From Scytonema sp. UIC 10036 (GTDB lineage Bacteria > Cyanobacteriota > Cyanobacteriia > Cyanobacteriales > Nostocaceae): a DNA stretch of 14,738 nt. Positions within the stretch are counted from its first letter, which is position 1; each line of letters begins with the position of its first letter. Location: positions 1 to 14,738 of the forward strand of contig NZ_WJFC01000274.1 of assembly GCF_009725235.1 (NCBI RefSeq), read 5' to 3'. The translations under genes and the position numbers were made by a program. The notes under the pieces were generated by a model. The model searched no databases, was not told the DNA's origin, and worked only from the letters and a program-made list of their open reading frames with translations. Positions 1 through 7,619 of this stretch are shown here, piece after piece.

Positions 1-30
1 GTTTTTATTAGTGTTGCAAATTTGACGAAT

Positions 31-918
31 ATGACAATAACTATTGCTACGCAAGTACGTAATCGGCTATTCAAAAATCTCTATGAGATATCATTTGTAA
101 AAAATCCAGCCGAATTAGATTATCAATTATCTGTTAAAAATTATACTATAAAACTGCCTGCTCTATCTACGGCTGACCGGGAGCTAGTGGAAACTTTAAA
201 TACAGAGGGGGTTGCCATCACCTCATTAGAGGCGCTCTCAATTCCTTCAGCGCCACAAATGTTTGAAGCAGCAAAAAACTTGATGCTCAAGATACCAGCA
301 ATAACCTGCGGGGAGAAAAATGACTACGTTGTTCATGCGACTTCCACGCAAATTATGGAATCTCCAGAAATCTTTCTTTGGGGACTAGAGCAACGTTTAC
401 TGAATATTGTTGAGAATTATCTTGGTTTGCCAGTAGCCTATCACGGCGCATACTTTCGTAGAGATATAGCCAACAACGTTGAGAAGAAATCAAGGCTGTG
501 GCACATGGACTCAGAAGACCGAAAACTGCTTAAAATCATTGTTTATCTGAATGATATCAATGAGGATAACGGTCCTTTTCAATATATTCCGCAGTCTTTA
601 ACTCCAGAAGTCACTCATGCTCTTAGATATAAGCATGGCTATATTAGAGACAAAACCATGAGCCGAGCCATCTCGCCTTCAAATTACAGATCTTGTACTG
701 GCTCGGCTGGAACAGTTGTTTTTGCCGGTACTGCAAGCGTTTTCCATCGCGGAAAGAAACCTGTGGCTTCAGATAGATTTGCCATATTTTACGACTATAC
801 TTCTAGGCAGCCAAAGTTCCCGTTTTATTGCAAGTCTTCCTTACCAGAAGAAGATTTAGTTCTTCTTTCTAAAAAGTTTTCCGAACAACAGAAGCAGTAC
901 GTTTTTTGGCGAGAGTAA
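31..918 (+). CDS. Phytanoyl-CoA dioxygenase-like 2OG/Fe(II) oxygenase
   Basis: Probable cytosolic non-haem iron, 2-oxoglutarate-dependent oxygenase; the substrate cannot be told from sequence. Counting from the ATG at 31 (295 residues), the iron-binding HxD is H158/D160 in the segment LWHMDSEDRK. The distal His is H239 in SVFHRGKKP, and the 2OG-binding Arg is probably R249 in SDRFAIFYDY. These lie on a predicted double-stranded beta-helix with the PhyH-typical segment 'VYLNDINEDNGPFQYIP' between the two metal motifs. The length suits the family. The start is uncertain: a TTG at 22 is also in frame and the frame stays open to base 1, so the true start could lie outside the window, and no clear ribosome binding site precedes 31. 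The gene converges on the DMT transporter with only ten bases between stop codons. Family call is firm; exact role unknown. Confidence 0.85.
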   Translation: MTITIATQVRNRLFKNLYEISFVKNPAELDYQLSVKNYTIKLPALSTADRELVETLNTEGVAITSLEALSIPSAPQMFEAAKNLMLKIPAITCGEKNDYVVHATSTQIMESPEIFLWGLEQRLLNIVENYLGLPVAYHGAYFRRDIANNVEKKSRLWHMDSEDRKLLKIIVYLNDINEDNGPFQYIPQSLTPEVTHALRYKHGYIRDKTMSRAISPSNYRSCTGSAGTVVFAGTASVFHRGKKPVASDRFAIFYDYTSRQPKFPFYCKSSLPEEDLVLLSKKFSEQQKQYVFWRE

Positions 919-928
919 GATGTGAGGT

Positions 929-1909
929 TTATTTGAGATAAAATAGCAATCCAATACCAACGATCGCAACTAAAGCACCTGCAATTGCTCTCAAACTCAC
1001 CCTCTCTCCCAGACATCTGGAGAGAGGAATCACAAATAATGGGCTAGTTTGCATCAGAGTCGTAGCAATTCCCACAGCTGTAAATTTTACAGCTGTTTGT
1101 TGCAACCAAATTCCTAAAAAAGTACCGCAGAAGGAAGCAAAGATAGCTGCCATCACAAATTGTCTTGAGTGTAATGTCTTTCCCTTATAGTTACCTTGTC
1201 GATGGCGTAAGGCTATCCATACTAGGAGAACTAACTCGGCAGCACTTAAACGCAGTAATGCTGCCCACAATGGGTTTATACTGCGATCGATAAATGCTGC
1301 TCGTGAAAGCACCATTCCTGTCGCATTTGTTACGACTGCTAGCAAACCAAAGCCTATTCCCCTCCAAAAAGGAGATGCAAACAAAGGTGCTGCAACATTT
1401 CCCGTATCTAGAGTTCCCCGTGTCCCTATCCTGTCATCGGGAGTGCGCTCTGTTATCACCCAAGCCACTCCTATAATAGTTAGCAAAATTCCGCACCAGG
1501 CACTCAAATTTATTTTTTCTTGGAGAAAAATTAGGGCTAGTACAGCCGCAATTGGTGGAGCAAGGGTTCCCATAACTAGGACGCGACGCGCTCCTAAGTA
1601 ATTTATAGCTGCTAAAAAGGCTGTATCTCCCAAACCAATACCTACAATACCGCTTGTCAGAAGTAAACACAACGGCAAAAGAGCTATGTTAGGTAACCAT
1701 TCTCCAGCAATCGGGATAGTCAGTAAGAGAAATGCGATCGCAATAATCCCTTTCAGCAGATTCAGTTGTAACGGCGGAATACGCTCTCCCAATCGACCAT
1801 AAATCGTCGATGCTACAGCCCATAGAAATGCAGCAGACAAAGCGGCGATTTCGCCTTGAAAATCTGTCAATGGAAACGTTAAAGAAATATTAAAATTAGT
1901 ATCTATCAC
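929..1909 (-). CDS. EamA/DMT-family transporter
   Basis: Inner-membrane permease of the drug/metabolite transporter superfamily, predicted to export or import a small metabolite; substrate unknown. The 326-residue protein has about ten hydrophobic helices in two homologous EamA halves (roughly residues 19-153 and 184-325). Each half opens with the family signature of small and aromatic residues (AALSAAFLWAVASTIYGRL in the first) and ends near an 'LGE' or 'LQEKI' segment followed by a helix (ALIFLQEKINLSAWCG; LGERVSLRAIAGA). A polar linker at about 154-183 joins the halves. The GTG at 1909 gives 13 residues before the conserved start of the domain; an in-frame TTG at 1870 would give an N-terminus beginning TDFQGEIAAL and is a reasonable alternative. 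Neither has a strong ribosome binding site. The upstream region is shared with the CIRCE-like array, so this gene could also respond to it. Confidence 0.88.
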   Translation of the reverse strand: MIDTNFNISLTFPLTDFQGEIAALSAAFLWAVASTIYGRLGERIPPLQLNLLKGIIAIAFLLLTIPIAGEWLPNIALLPLCLLLTSGIVGIGLGDTAFLAAINYLGARRVLVMGTLAPPIAAVLALIFLQEKINLSAWCGILLTIIGVAWVITERTPDDRIGTRGTLDTGNVAAPLFASPFWRGIGFGLLAVVTNATGMVLSRAAFIDRSINPLWAALLRLSAAELVLLVWIALRHRQGNYKGKTLHSRQFVMAAIFASFCGTFLGIWLQQTAVKFTAVGIATTLMQTSPLFVIPLSRCLGERVSLRAIAGALVAIVGIGLLFYLK

Positions 1910-1961
1910 TTTTCAAGCTGGAAAAATCTCTAATAATTTAATATAAATACCCTTATAAACA

Positions 1962-2078
1962 TTAGCACTCAATGTACGCAACTGCTAAATTTTTTCTAGA
2001 CAAACTTTAGCACTCTAGAGGCTTTAATGCTAATTTTCAATGGCATAGAGATTAGCAATCACAGGGCTTGAGTGCCAA
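1962..2078. promoter_or_regulatory. Triple tandem CIRCE-like operator (HrcA type)
   Basis: Three inverted repeats fit the CIRCE consensus TTAGCACTC-N9-GAGTGCTAA. Site 1 (1962-1988) is TTAGCACTC-N9-AACTGCTAA, site 2 (2007-2033) is TTAGCACTC-N9-TAATGCTAA, and site 3 (2052-2078) is TTAGCAATC-N9-GAGTGCCAA. Each matches 16 of 18 consensus positions with exactly 9 bases between half-sites, and the sites start exactly 45 bp apart. A TATAAA at 1954-1959 abuts site 1 and could be a -10 for rightward transcription. CIRCE is the binding site of the heat-shock repressor HrcA, usually found before groESL or hrcA. Here it lies between a DMT transporter and a small hypothetical gene, with no chaperone in view. 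The spacers between sites (18 bp each) are not similar to one another, which argues against a simple recent duplication. The match is seen directly; HrcA control is inferred. Confidence 0.75.
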
Positions 2079-2188
2079 TCTTCTTAGTAATTGACTCACT
2101 TCTGGTAGAAGACAAAGAATGCTTTTTGAGGCAAACATTTTTAAAATTTAAGACTGCATATCAAACATTCAAAAATTGGAGGATGAGA

Positions 2189-2536
2189 ATGAAATACGCA
2201 TTTGATATTGTAGGCGTGTCTTCAGTTTTGGATTTTTTCACTCACCAACAACAGAGTTGGCAAAAATCTCAGGATTTAGCTTTGGAATATATTGGCAGCC
2301 ATAAATGCACACTTGATGCATTTATTCAATCAGTAGAACCCGTACCTCCAAAATGGGGTTGGGAGAAAGATGAGGTTATAAACAGTGTGATTAATTTTTG
2401 GATGAATCATTCAGAAAGTATTTGCTATTGGAACTCGCGTTTAACAGATGCAGGAAGCGATAATTTACTGGTAGCAAGAATTGCAGACATTAAGGCTTTA
2501 CAAGCCGAGTTTGACTCCCTACTACAAGATAGATAA
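2189..2536 (+). CDS. Small conserved hypothetical protein, candidate CIRCE-controlled gene
   Basis: I do not recognise a named family. The 115-residue protein starts MKYAFDIVGVSSVLDF, is acidic, has no signal peptide or membrane segment, and contains a Trp-rich centre (KWGWEKDEVINSVINFW) followed by a likely helix (LLVARIADIKALQAEFDSLL). The ATG at 2189 is preceded by GGAGG at 2178-2182 with six bases of spacing, a strong ribosome binding site. A longer frame starting with GTG at 2072 would begin inside the third CIRCE-like site, so it is rejected. A leader of about 110 bases separates the operator array from the start. The gene converges on the hybrid histidine kinase gene. If HrcA acts at the array, this would be a stress-induced soluble protein; that is inference only. 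Confidence 0.75.
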   Translation: MKYAFDIVGVSSVLDFFTHQQQSWQKSQDLALEYIGSHKCTLDAFIQSVEPVPPKWGWEKDEVINSVINFWMNHSESICYWNSRLTDAGSDNLLVARIADIKALQAEFDSLLQDR

Positions 2537-2560
2537 TATGAGATCCCCCACCTCGTCCAC

Positions 2561-2589
2561 CTCGTCCCCAGCCTGAGGCTGGGAACGAG
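2561..2589. terminator. Palindromic repeat hairpin between convergent genes
   Basis: CTCGT-c-CCAGCC pairs with GGCTGG-(g/a)-ACGAG around a TGA loop, giving a stem of about 12 bp with one mismatch. The stem lies between the stop codons of the hypothetical gene (2536) and the histidine kinase gene (2601), so it could terminate both. There is no T-run, so termination is inferred from position. It resembles a palindrome family common in filamentous cyanobacterial genomes. Confidence 0.5.
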
Positions 2590-2600
2590 AGAGGAGAGAT

Positions 2601-4574
2601 TTAACCATTAACCAAATGAGCAATAGCACTAGCCAACATATTTGGTTCAACTGGCTTGGACAGATGAAGCGTGAAGCCAGTTCCAAGCGATTGCTTTCGA
2701 GCCGCATCACCCGAAAATGCCGTGAGAGCGATCGCGGGTACGTTGCCACCTCGTTCGGGTGGTAAAGATCTGATTTCCCTAATTAGAGTATAGCCATCTA
2801 TACCGGGCAATCCGATATCGCTGACTAGCAAATGTGGCGGTTGTTCAATCAGTGCGGAAAGTGCTTCATGTGCAGAAGCAACAGCACGAACAGAAGCACC
2901 ATAACTTTCTAGGAGGACAACTAAAAAATCTCGATTATCTTGTTCATCATCCACAACAAGTACGCGAACTCCGCTTAAATCCAAGACATCATTATTTTCA
3001 GTACTCTCTTGCTGGGTTAAGGAAGAAGAAGGTATTAATGGAAGCCTCACAGTAAAAGTTGCACCCTTACCGTCACCAAGGCTTTCTGCTTGAACAGTTC
3101 CACCATGTAGTTCAACCAAGTGACGAACGATAGGGAGACCCAAGCCCAAGCCGCCAAACTTCCTTGAGTAACTGCTATCTTGCTGGCGAAAATAATCAAA
3201 CATATAAGGTAAAAAATCTGGTTTAATACCTTTGCCTGTGTCGCTCACTTGAATTTGAGCATATAAATCAATCTTTTCTAAACGAATTGTGACGCGTCCT
3301 GTAGATGGTGTAAATTTAACAGCATTAGAAAGCAAGTTCCAAATAACTTGCCGCAAACGCTTGGGATCGCCAAACACCAGACATACATTGCTATCAAGTA
3401 CAGTGACTATCTCAATTGATTTAGCTCGAGCTGCAAGACGCACGCTTTCAATAGCAGATGCAATAATAGTTGTCAAATCAACAGCTACAGGATTTAAGGT
3501 TAATTTACCACTTAAAATTTTAGATACACTGAGCAAGTCATTCACAAGTTGTATCTGCAAGCGAGCATTCCGTTCAATAGTTGCTAAAGCCTCAGTGGTT
3601 TTAACAGGGTCTAGCTTGCCACTTTGTAAAAGTTTTACCCAGCCTAATATAGGATTTAGTGGTGTTCGCAGTTCGTGTGAGAGAACCGAGAGAAACTCAT
3701 CTTTGATCCGGTTGGCTGTTTGAGCTTGTTCCAAAAGTTTAGTCCGCTCTTCTTCAGCCCGTTTGCGTTCGGTAATATCTCTTAAAGACACAAGGTATGC
3801 TGTTTTCCCATACCACTCAATTTCCACGACACGCATTTGAGCAATTTTGTCCGAGCAAGAGTTTGCTTTACTGCTTCCTTTATTGCAATTACAAATATCA
3901 ACTTCTGTATTGTCACCACAAACAACAGGAAAACCAAACAATTCGCCTAACAGTTCCTCCTGTTTGCGACCAAACAGAGCTAGCGCTGCAGGATTGATAA
4001 AACGTACAATACCTTGCTTGTCAACAACTATAATTCCATCAGCATTCTTAGCAATCAGCGTTTGCAACTGTGCTTCAATTCTTTGCGCTGCGGCTTCAAT
4101 CTCTTGGATATGCTCTTTTTGCTGGCTGAGTTCTGCTGTTTGTTTTTGCAGTTCTTGCTCTAAATTAATTTTTTGCGTTCGATTCTTGGCAAGTGGTGTT
4201 TTTTTAGCAATTACCTGTTCTATAATTTGAGGAAGCCTTGCCAATTCATCTTGTAACAGGTAGTCTGTAGCTCCTGTTTTCATGCACTTTACAGCCGTAG
4301 AAACGCTATTTGTGCTGTTAAAAATGATAAAAGGAACATTCAATCCTTGTGCTTGTGCCAAACGCAATGCCTCTAAAGCCTCTATATCTTTCAGGCAATA
4401 TTCAGCAATAATAGCGTCCCATTCTAAATGTAAATGGGAAATATAATCTGCTTTTGTTGAAATACACTTATACTTATACTTTGTGGCAAAGTCTCCCTGA
4501 CTTAACAACGCCAGGATATTCTTAGCTTTTTCAGGCGAGACCAATAGAAGCAGGATATTAAATTTAGCATCCAC
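2601..4574 (-). CDS. Hybrid sensor histidine kinase (pseudo-receiver, PAS, HisKA, HATPase, receiver)
   Basis: Soluble 657-residue signalling kinase with no membrane segment. Domains in order: receiver-like fold (about 5-122), coiled coil rich in Gln/Glu (130-172), PAS (about 173-268, ending in the typical DITERKRAEEE), HisKA with H300 in SHELRTP, HATPase_c (N413/N417 in NLLSNAVKF, G1 DTGKGI at 445-450, G2 GGLGLGL at 474-480) and a C-terminal receiver (acidic pair D542/D543, phospho-acceptor D586, T618, K640). The C-terminal receiver looks active. The N-terminal one is not: the acidic pair is absent, E58 occupies the phospho-Asp position, and Gln replaces the conserved Lys (YLLQDE). The PAS carries a Cys-rich insertion (C219, C228, C230, C240). 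The start is a GTG at 4574; no good ribosome binding site is visible. It lies 132 bp downstream of the kaiB-like gene on the same strand, suggesting a shared pathway. Confidence 0.93.
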   Translation of the reverse strand: MDAKFNILLLLVSPEKAKNILALLSQGDFATKYKYKCISTKADYISHLHLEWDAIIAEYCLKDIEALEALRLAQAQGLNVPFIIFNSTNSVSTAVKCMKTGATDYLLQDELARLPQIIEQVIAKKTPLAKNRTQKINLEQELQKQTAELSQQKEHIQEIEAAAQRIEAQLQTLIAKNADGIIVVDKQGIVRFINPAALALFGRKQEELLGELFGFPVVCGDNTEVDICNCNKGSSKANSCSDKIAQMRVVEIEWYGKTAYLVSLRDITERKRAEEERTKLLEQAQTANRIKDEFLSVLSHELRTPLNPILGWVKLLQSGKLDPVKTTEALATIERNARLQIQLVNDLLSVSKILSGKLTLNPVAVDLTTIIASAIESVRLAARAKSIEIVTVLDSNVCLVFGDPKRLRQVIWNLLSNAVKFTPSTGRVTIRLEKIDLYAQIQVSDTGKGIKPDFLPYMFDYFRQQDSSYSRKFGGLGLGLPIVRHLVELHGGTVQAESLGDGKGATFTVRLPLIPSSSLTQQESTENNDVLDLSGVRVLVVDDEQDNRDFLVVLLESYGASVRAVASAHEALSALIEQPPHLLVSDIGLPGIDGYTLIREIRSLPPERGGNVPAIALTAFSGDAARKQSLGTGFTLHLSKPVEPNMLASAIAHLVNG

Positions 4575-4706
4575 TTTTTTAGGTTAACTTGGTAAGTTGT
4601 TTATTATTATGAATAAATCATAATCACTTTTTGAGTCGAGAGCATATTACCCAAAGACTTAAGTTCGTAACTCTTCCTATAGAGAGAGAGGAACTTATGG
4701 TATATG

Positions 4707-4994
4707 TCAGAGCGATCGCTCTTGCGGAATATTTAGATCCAATAGGACTGTTGGAGTGTCTGATAAATCACCAACAATACGTACTTTTGGCAAAGGGAAT
4801 TCTTTGATTAAGGTAGGGGTCAATAAAATCTTTTCAGCTTCAGCAACCAGGGGCTGCTCCAGCACATCAATAATAATTATCTCATGTTGATTTTTCAGAT
4901 GTAACTCACACAACTGAATTAAATTGGAGATGGCTTGCTGAGACCTAGGTGTATATCCGGTAATATAAAGTTTGAGCAAATATCGATCCCTCAT
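4707..4994 (-). CDS. KaiB-like protein
   Basis: A 95-residue protein with the KaiB thioredoxin-like fold: KLYITGYTPRS at the first strand and turn, IIDVLEQP in the second, then KILLTPTLIKEFPLPKVRIVGDLSD with the family's TPTL (T59-P60) and the VGDLS signature. KaiB proteins bind KaiC-type ATPases, and the KaiB-like domain of SasA docks a histidine kinase to KaiC. This copy is slightly shorter than clock KaiB (about 102 residues) and diverges at the C-terminus, so it is more likely a KaiB2/KaiB3-type paralogue than the core clock protein; no kaiA or kaiC is nearby. The ATG at 4994 is used, with a weak upstream purine stretch. The hybrid kinase follows in the same direction, an arrangement that recalls a split SasA. 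The fold call is firm; the clock role is open. Confidence 0.85.
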   Translation of the reverse strand: MRDRYLLKLYITGYTPRSQQAISNLIQLCELHLKNQHEIIIIDVLEQPLVAEAEKILLTPTLIKEFPLPKVRIVGDLSDTPTVLLDLNIPQERSL

Positions 4995-5504
4995 TGGTCT
5001 TTTCAGTCATAACCTATGTGTATTTACTTTTCTTCATCAGAGTTATTATAAGTTTGAATAATGTGATTTTTATTCAGACTAACGAAGTATTTCTCTTAAC
5101 CGATGGTTAGGGAGGCGAGGCGTCTGTACTATGCCAATGAGTTAATAGAACTTTTTCAAAATGCTGACAAACAAGAGACCTGACTTTTTCAAGAAGTCGG
5201 GTCTCTGAGTCTTGCAATTCCTACAAAACAGATAAGAATTGCTATAGATAGAATTAGGCACAGTTATTTGATGAAAGAAGCTGCCAATCCGTTCCAACAC
5301 TCAGAGATGGCAACTGGCATTGTGGTCAATTTTTATAAGTCCGTTTGTCATTTTGTTAATAGGAACTGTTAGTAGAGCAGTCCTAAATGATTTACAAACA
5401 CCTCTTCCTTGTCTTCCTTATTTGCATCTCAAATAGGATTTCTATATTACCAATTGGTTATCTTGGCGAACTTAGCAAGAAGTTATTTATACCACAGTTA
5501 GCCA
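4995..5504. other. Intergenic region with possible decayed membrane-protein fragment
   Basis: No intact gene is seen. On the + strand, 5281-5433 reads without a stop as a stretch containing RWQLALWSIFISPFVILL, which looks like the first transmembrane helix of a signalling protein. It has no ATG, GTG or TTG near its start and ends at TAG 5434. It precedes the EAL remnant and may be part of the same decayed gene. This is low-confidence: a hydrophobic stretch of about 50 codons can occur by chance. The rest is AT-rich apart from the hairpin at 5174-5206. Confidence 0.35.
5174..5206. repeat. Inverted-repeat hairpin (AGAGACC...GGTCTCT type)
   Basis: The left arm AGAGACCTGACTT pairs with AAGTCGGGTCTCT with one T-G wobble, giving a 13-bp stem with a short pyrimidine-rich loop. 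It is an isolated hairpin with no T-run, resembling dispersed palindromes common in filamentous cyanobacteria. It could end a transcript, but no gene stops immediately before it on either strand. Confidence 0.55.
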
Positions 5505-6008
5505 ATGAGTGTTAATCTTTCAGTCAAACATCTCATCCGCACAAATCTCATTCAAGAAATCGATACTATTCTACAAAAGATCTGTTTAGATAACTGAGAT
5601 CTCAGGTTAGAGATTACTGAGAGTGGTATTATGGGCAATGCTAAAATTACTGCTAGTATTTTAGAGGAATTAAAATCCCGAAAAATTTATTTGAGCATTG
5701 ATGATTTTGGGACGGGCTACTCTTCTCTAAGCTACCTACACCTTTTACCTGTAAATACTCTCAAGATAGATCGATCTTTTGTGAGTCACATTCAAAATGA
5801 CGGGCAAAATACTGAAATTATTCGAGTAATTATTGCTCTGTTAGATAGCCTGGAAATACAAGCGATCGCAGAAGGTATAGAAACGTCTTCTCAGTTACAA
5901 TATTTGAAAACATTGGGTTGTGAGTTTGGACAGGGATATTTCTTCTCTCCTCCTTTAGATGCTGAATTTGCAAGGCGGCTACTTCAAGCCCCTCCAAACT
6001 GGTTATGA
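5505..6008 (+). pseudogene. Truncated EAL-domain (cyclic-di-GMP phosphodiesterase) gene with in-frame stop
   Basis: Remnant of a cyclic-di-GMP phosphodiesterase. From the ATG at 5505 the frame reads MSVNLSVKHLIRTNL and stops at TGA 5595-5597. The same frame resumes with LRLEITESGIM, IDDFGTGYSSLSYL, LKIDRSFV, AIAEGIET and GQGYFFSPPL, all EAL-domain landmarks in the right order. The first ~75 residues of the domain, including the EAL motif itself, are missing, and no GGDEF or PAS part is visible upstream. A protein starting at ATG 5631 (125 residues) would lack even the LEITE glutamate, so a working enzyme is very unlikely. Because the reading frame is preserved across the stop, the decay looks recent, or the C-terminal piece may be kept as a binding or inactive domain. 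TAG at 5499 closes the frame upstream. Confidence 0.8.
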
Positions 6009-6135
6009 GGGCAATTACTTAGCCTCTACGGATAGATTCACGCAATTTTACCGATCTCAGACAATTTTTTTCTCAGTATAACAGAGGTAGCTTACTGTCT
6101 TTCAAGATTACTTACTGTATTATATAGAGGGAAAT

Positions 6136-7539
6136 ATGCCAGAGACGTTTTTATCAACTGGCTGTCATGATAGTTTATTACAAGAAATTAGTGCGTGCCT
6201 TTGCCAAACAATTATTACTATTCAAGAACAACAACCAGAGTTACTAGTTGAGAAGTATAGAAAGGTTGCTTGGCAAAACGAGCACAATCAATCTAAATTA
6301 ACAGCAAAAATCACAGAATTACTTGCTAAAAGTGAAGATGGAGATGCACGTTTCAAGCAGTTACAGAAGTTCTTAAAAGCTCTATTCGTTCCTGAAAGTT
6401 TTTATTCAAATTTCTTAAATAATGTACTAGAAAAAGTTGGTCAATTAAATTTTGTAAAACTTGAATTAAAGAATTTAGAGCCTAAACAAAATCTAGAAAT
6501 ATTACCTTCATTTATATCAGTCGATACATCCGCTCCTCAAGAGACACCCATAGCTGTTTTACTTCTAGACGCTGAAAATTTACAAATCAGCACGGAGACA
6601 GAAAAATTTTTAACAACAGTATGTGCTTACCCTATTCAAATCAAAATAGCTTTTGCCAATTGGTGCAGCAAGGGTAAATTAGATGTTGAACTCCACGAGC
6701 GCAACTACGATTTGATTCATGTTCCTGCGGGTAAAGATAATGCTGATGGGAAAATGATAACCTTTGGTTCTGCAATCCACGAACGTTTTCCAAACACCAA
6801 AGAGGTTTTAGTTTGTTCGTCAGACAAAGTGATGACTAACTTATGTAACCTCCTACAACAAAAAGGATTAACCGTATATCAAGTTAGCAAGCATGGGGAT
6901 AATATAAACATTTTGAATCGAAAAAATGGTAATGGCTTAGTTTATTCCCCCCAATTTCATACCAAAATTTCTTCTATTGATAAATTTATTAATACTCTGA
7001 AAGAGTTAATCAAAGAAGAACAAAAACGCACTGGCAGTTATTGGGTGAACCATAATACCATTTGTCAAAGATTTCAAGAAAAATATAAAATCTCTATAAA
7101 TCAAGTTGTCTCTACTTATTTTTCGGACAAAACAGCTAAGGATATTTTTATGGAATATCCCCATATTTTTAGCTTACACCAAATATTTAGTAAAGATGTA
7201 TTGTATATAACTTTATTTGAATTACCGCAGGAGCCAAAAATAGACAGTGATAATCTTAATGATACAAATATTGCGAACAATCAATTTTCATCCAGCATTA
7301 ATTCTATCGCTGAATTAGAACAAACTTTGGTAATTATCGTAAAAAATTTAACAAGTAAATCAAATGAAAGCTACGTTTCTCAAGGAGCTTTAGCCAGTGA
7401 ATTTTATAAGCATTGTAATGAAGGAATTACAAAGGCACTTAAGCGCTTACAAGCTGGTAACTTTAAAAAATTTATACAATCATCTAGCTCTTTTAAACTA
7501 ACTAATACAGAAGGTGTCTGTCACATCGCCTTGGCGTAA
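6136..7539 (+). CDS. NYN-domain protein with C-terminal LOTUS-like modules
   Basis: Predicted RNA-acting protein of 467 residues. Residues 1-110 are helical and of unknown function. A NYN (PIN-like nuclease) domain covers about 138-252: LLLDAENLQI with D145, then K200-D204 (KDNAD), then CSSDKV with D230, so the three acidic positions expected for metal binding are present. Two C-terminal regions look like OST-HTH/LOTUS winged helices: about 285-362 (LIKEEQKRTGSYWVNHNTI...) and 390-467 (LEQTLVIIVKNL...GALASEFYKH...LKRLQAGNFKKFI). NYN-LOTUS proteins are linked to RNA turnover or binding; cyanobacterial LabA/LalA share the NYN fold. AGAGGG at 6126-6131 provides a good ribosome binding site. The gene is visibly AT-rich and Asn/Lys-rich compared with the SDR and HAD genes after it, so it may have been acquired separately. 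The NYN call is firm; the first LOTUS-like module is less certain. Confidence 0.82.
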   Translation: MPETFLSTGCHDSLLQEISACLCQTIITIQEQQPELLVEKYRKVAWQNEHNQSKLTAKITELLAKSEDGDARFKQLQKFLKALFVPESFYSNFLNNVLEKVGQLNFVKLELKNLEPKQNLEILPSFISVDTSAPQETPIAVLLLDAENLQISTETEKFLTTVCAYPIQIKIAFANWCSKGKLDVELHERNYDLIHVPAGKDNADGKMITFGSAIHERFPNTKEVLVCSSDKVMTNLCNLLQQKGLTVYQVSKHGDNINILNRKNGNGLVYSPQFHTKISSIDKFINTLKELIKEEQKRTGSYWVNHNTICQRFQEKYKISINQVVSTYFSDKTAKDIFMEYPHIFSLHQIFSKDVLYITLFELPQEPKIDSDNLNDTNIANNQFSSSINSIAELEQTLVIIVKNLTSKSNESYVSQGALASEFYKHCNEGITKALKRLQAGNFKKFIQSSSSFKLTNTEGVCHIALA

Positions 7540-7619
7540 ATTTCTCAAATGCTCTGTCAAGTATATGGTAGTTGCACCATTCTCATGCTGGGCAGTGTTT
7601 TTTCACTGGAACTAGGCGT

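Noticed and set aside
2072..2188. N-terminal extension of the small hypothetical protein from GTG 2072
   Set aside because: It would start inside the third CIRCE-like site and has no ribosome binding site, whereas ATG 2189 has GGAGG at ideal spacing.
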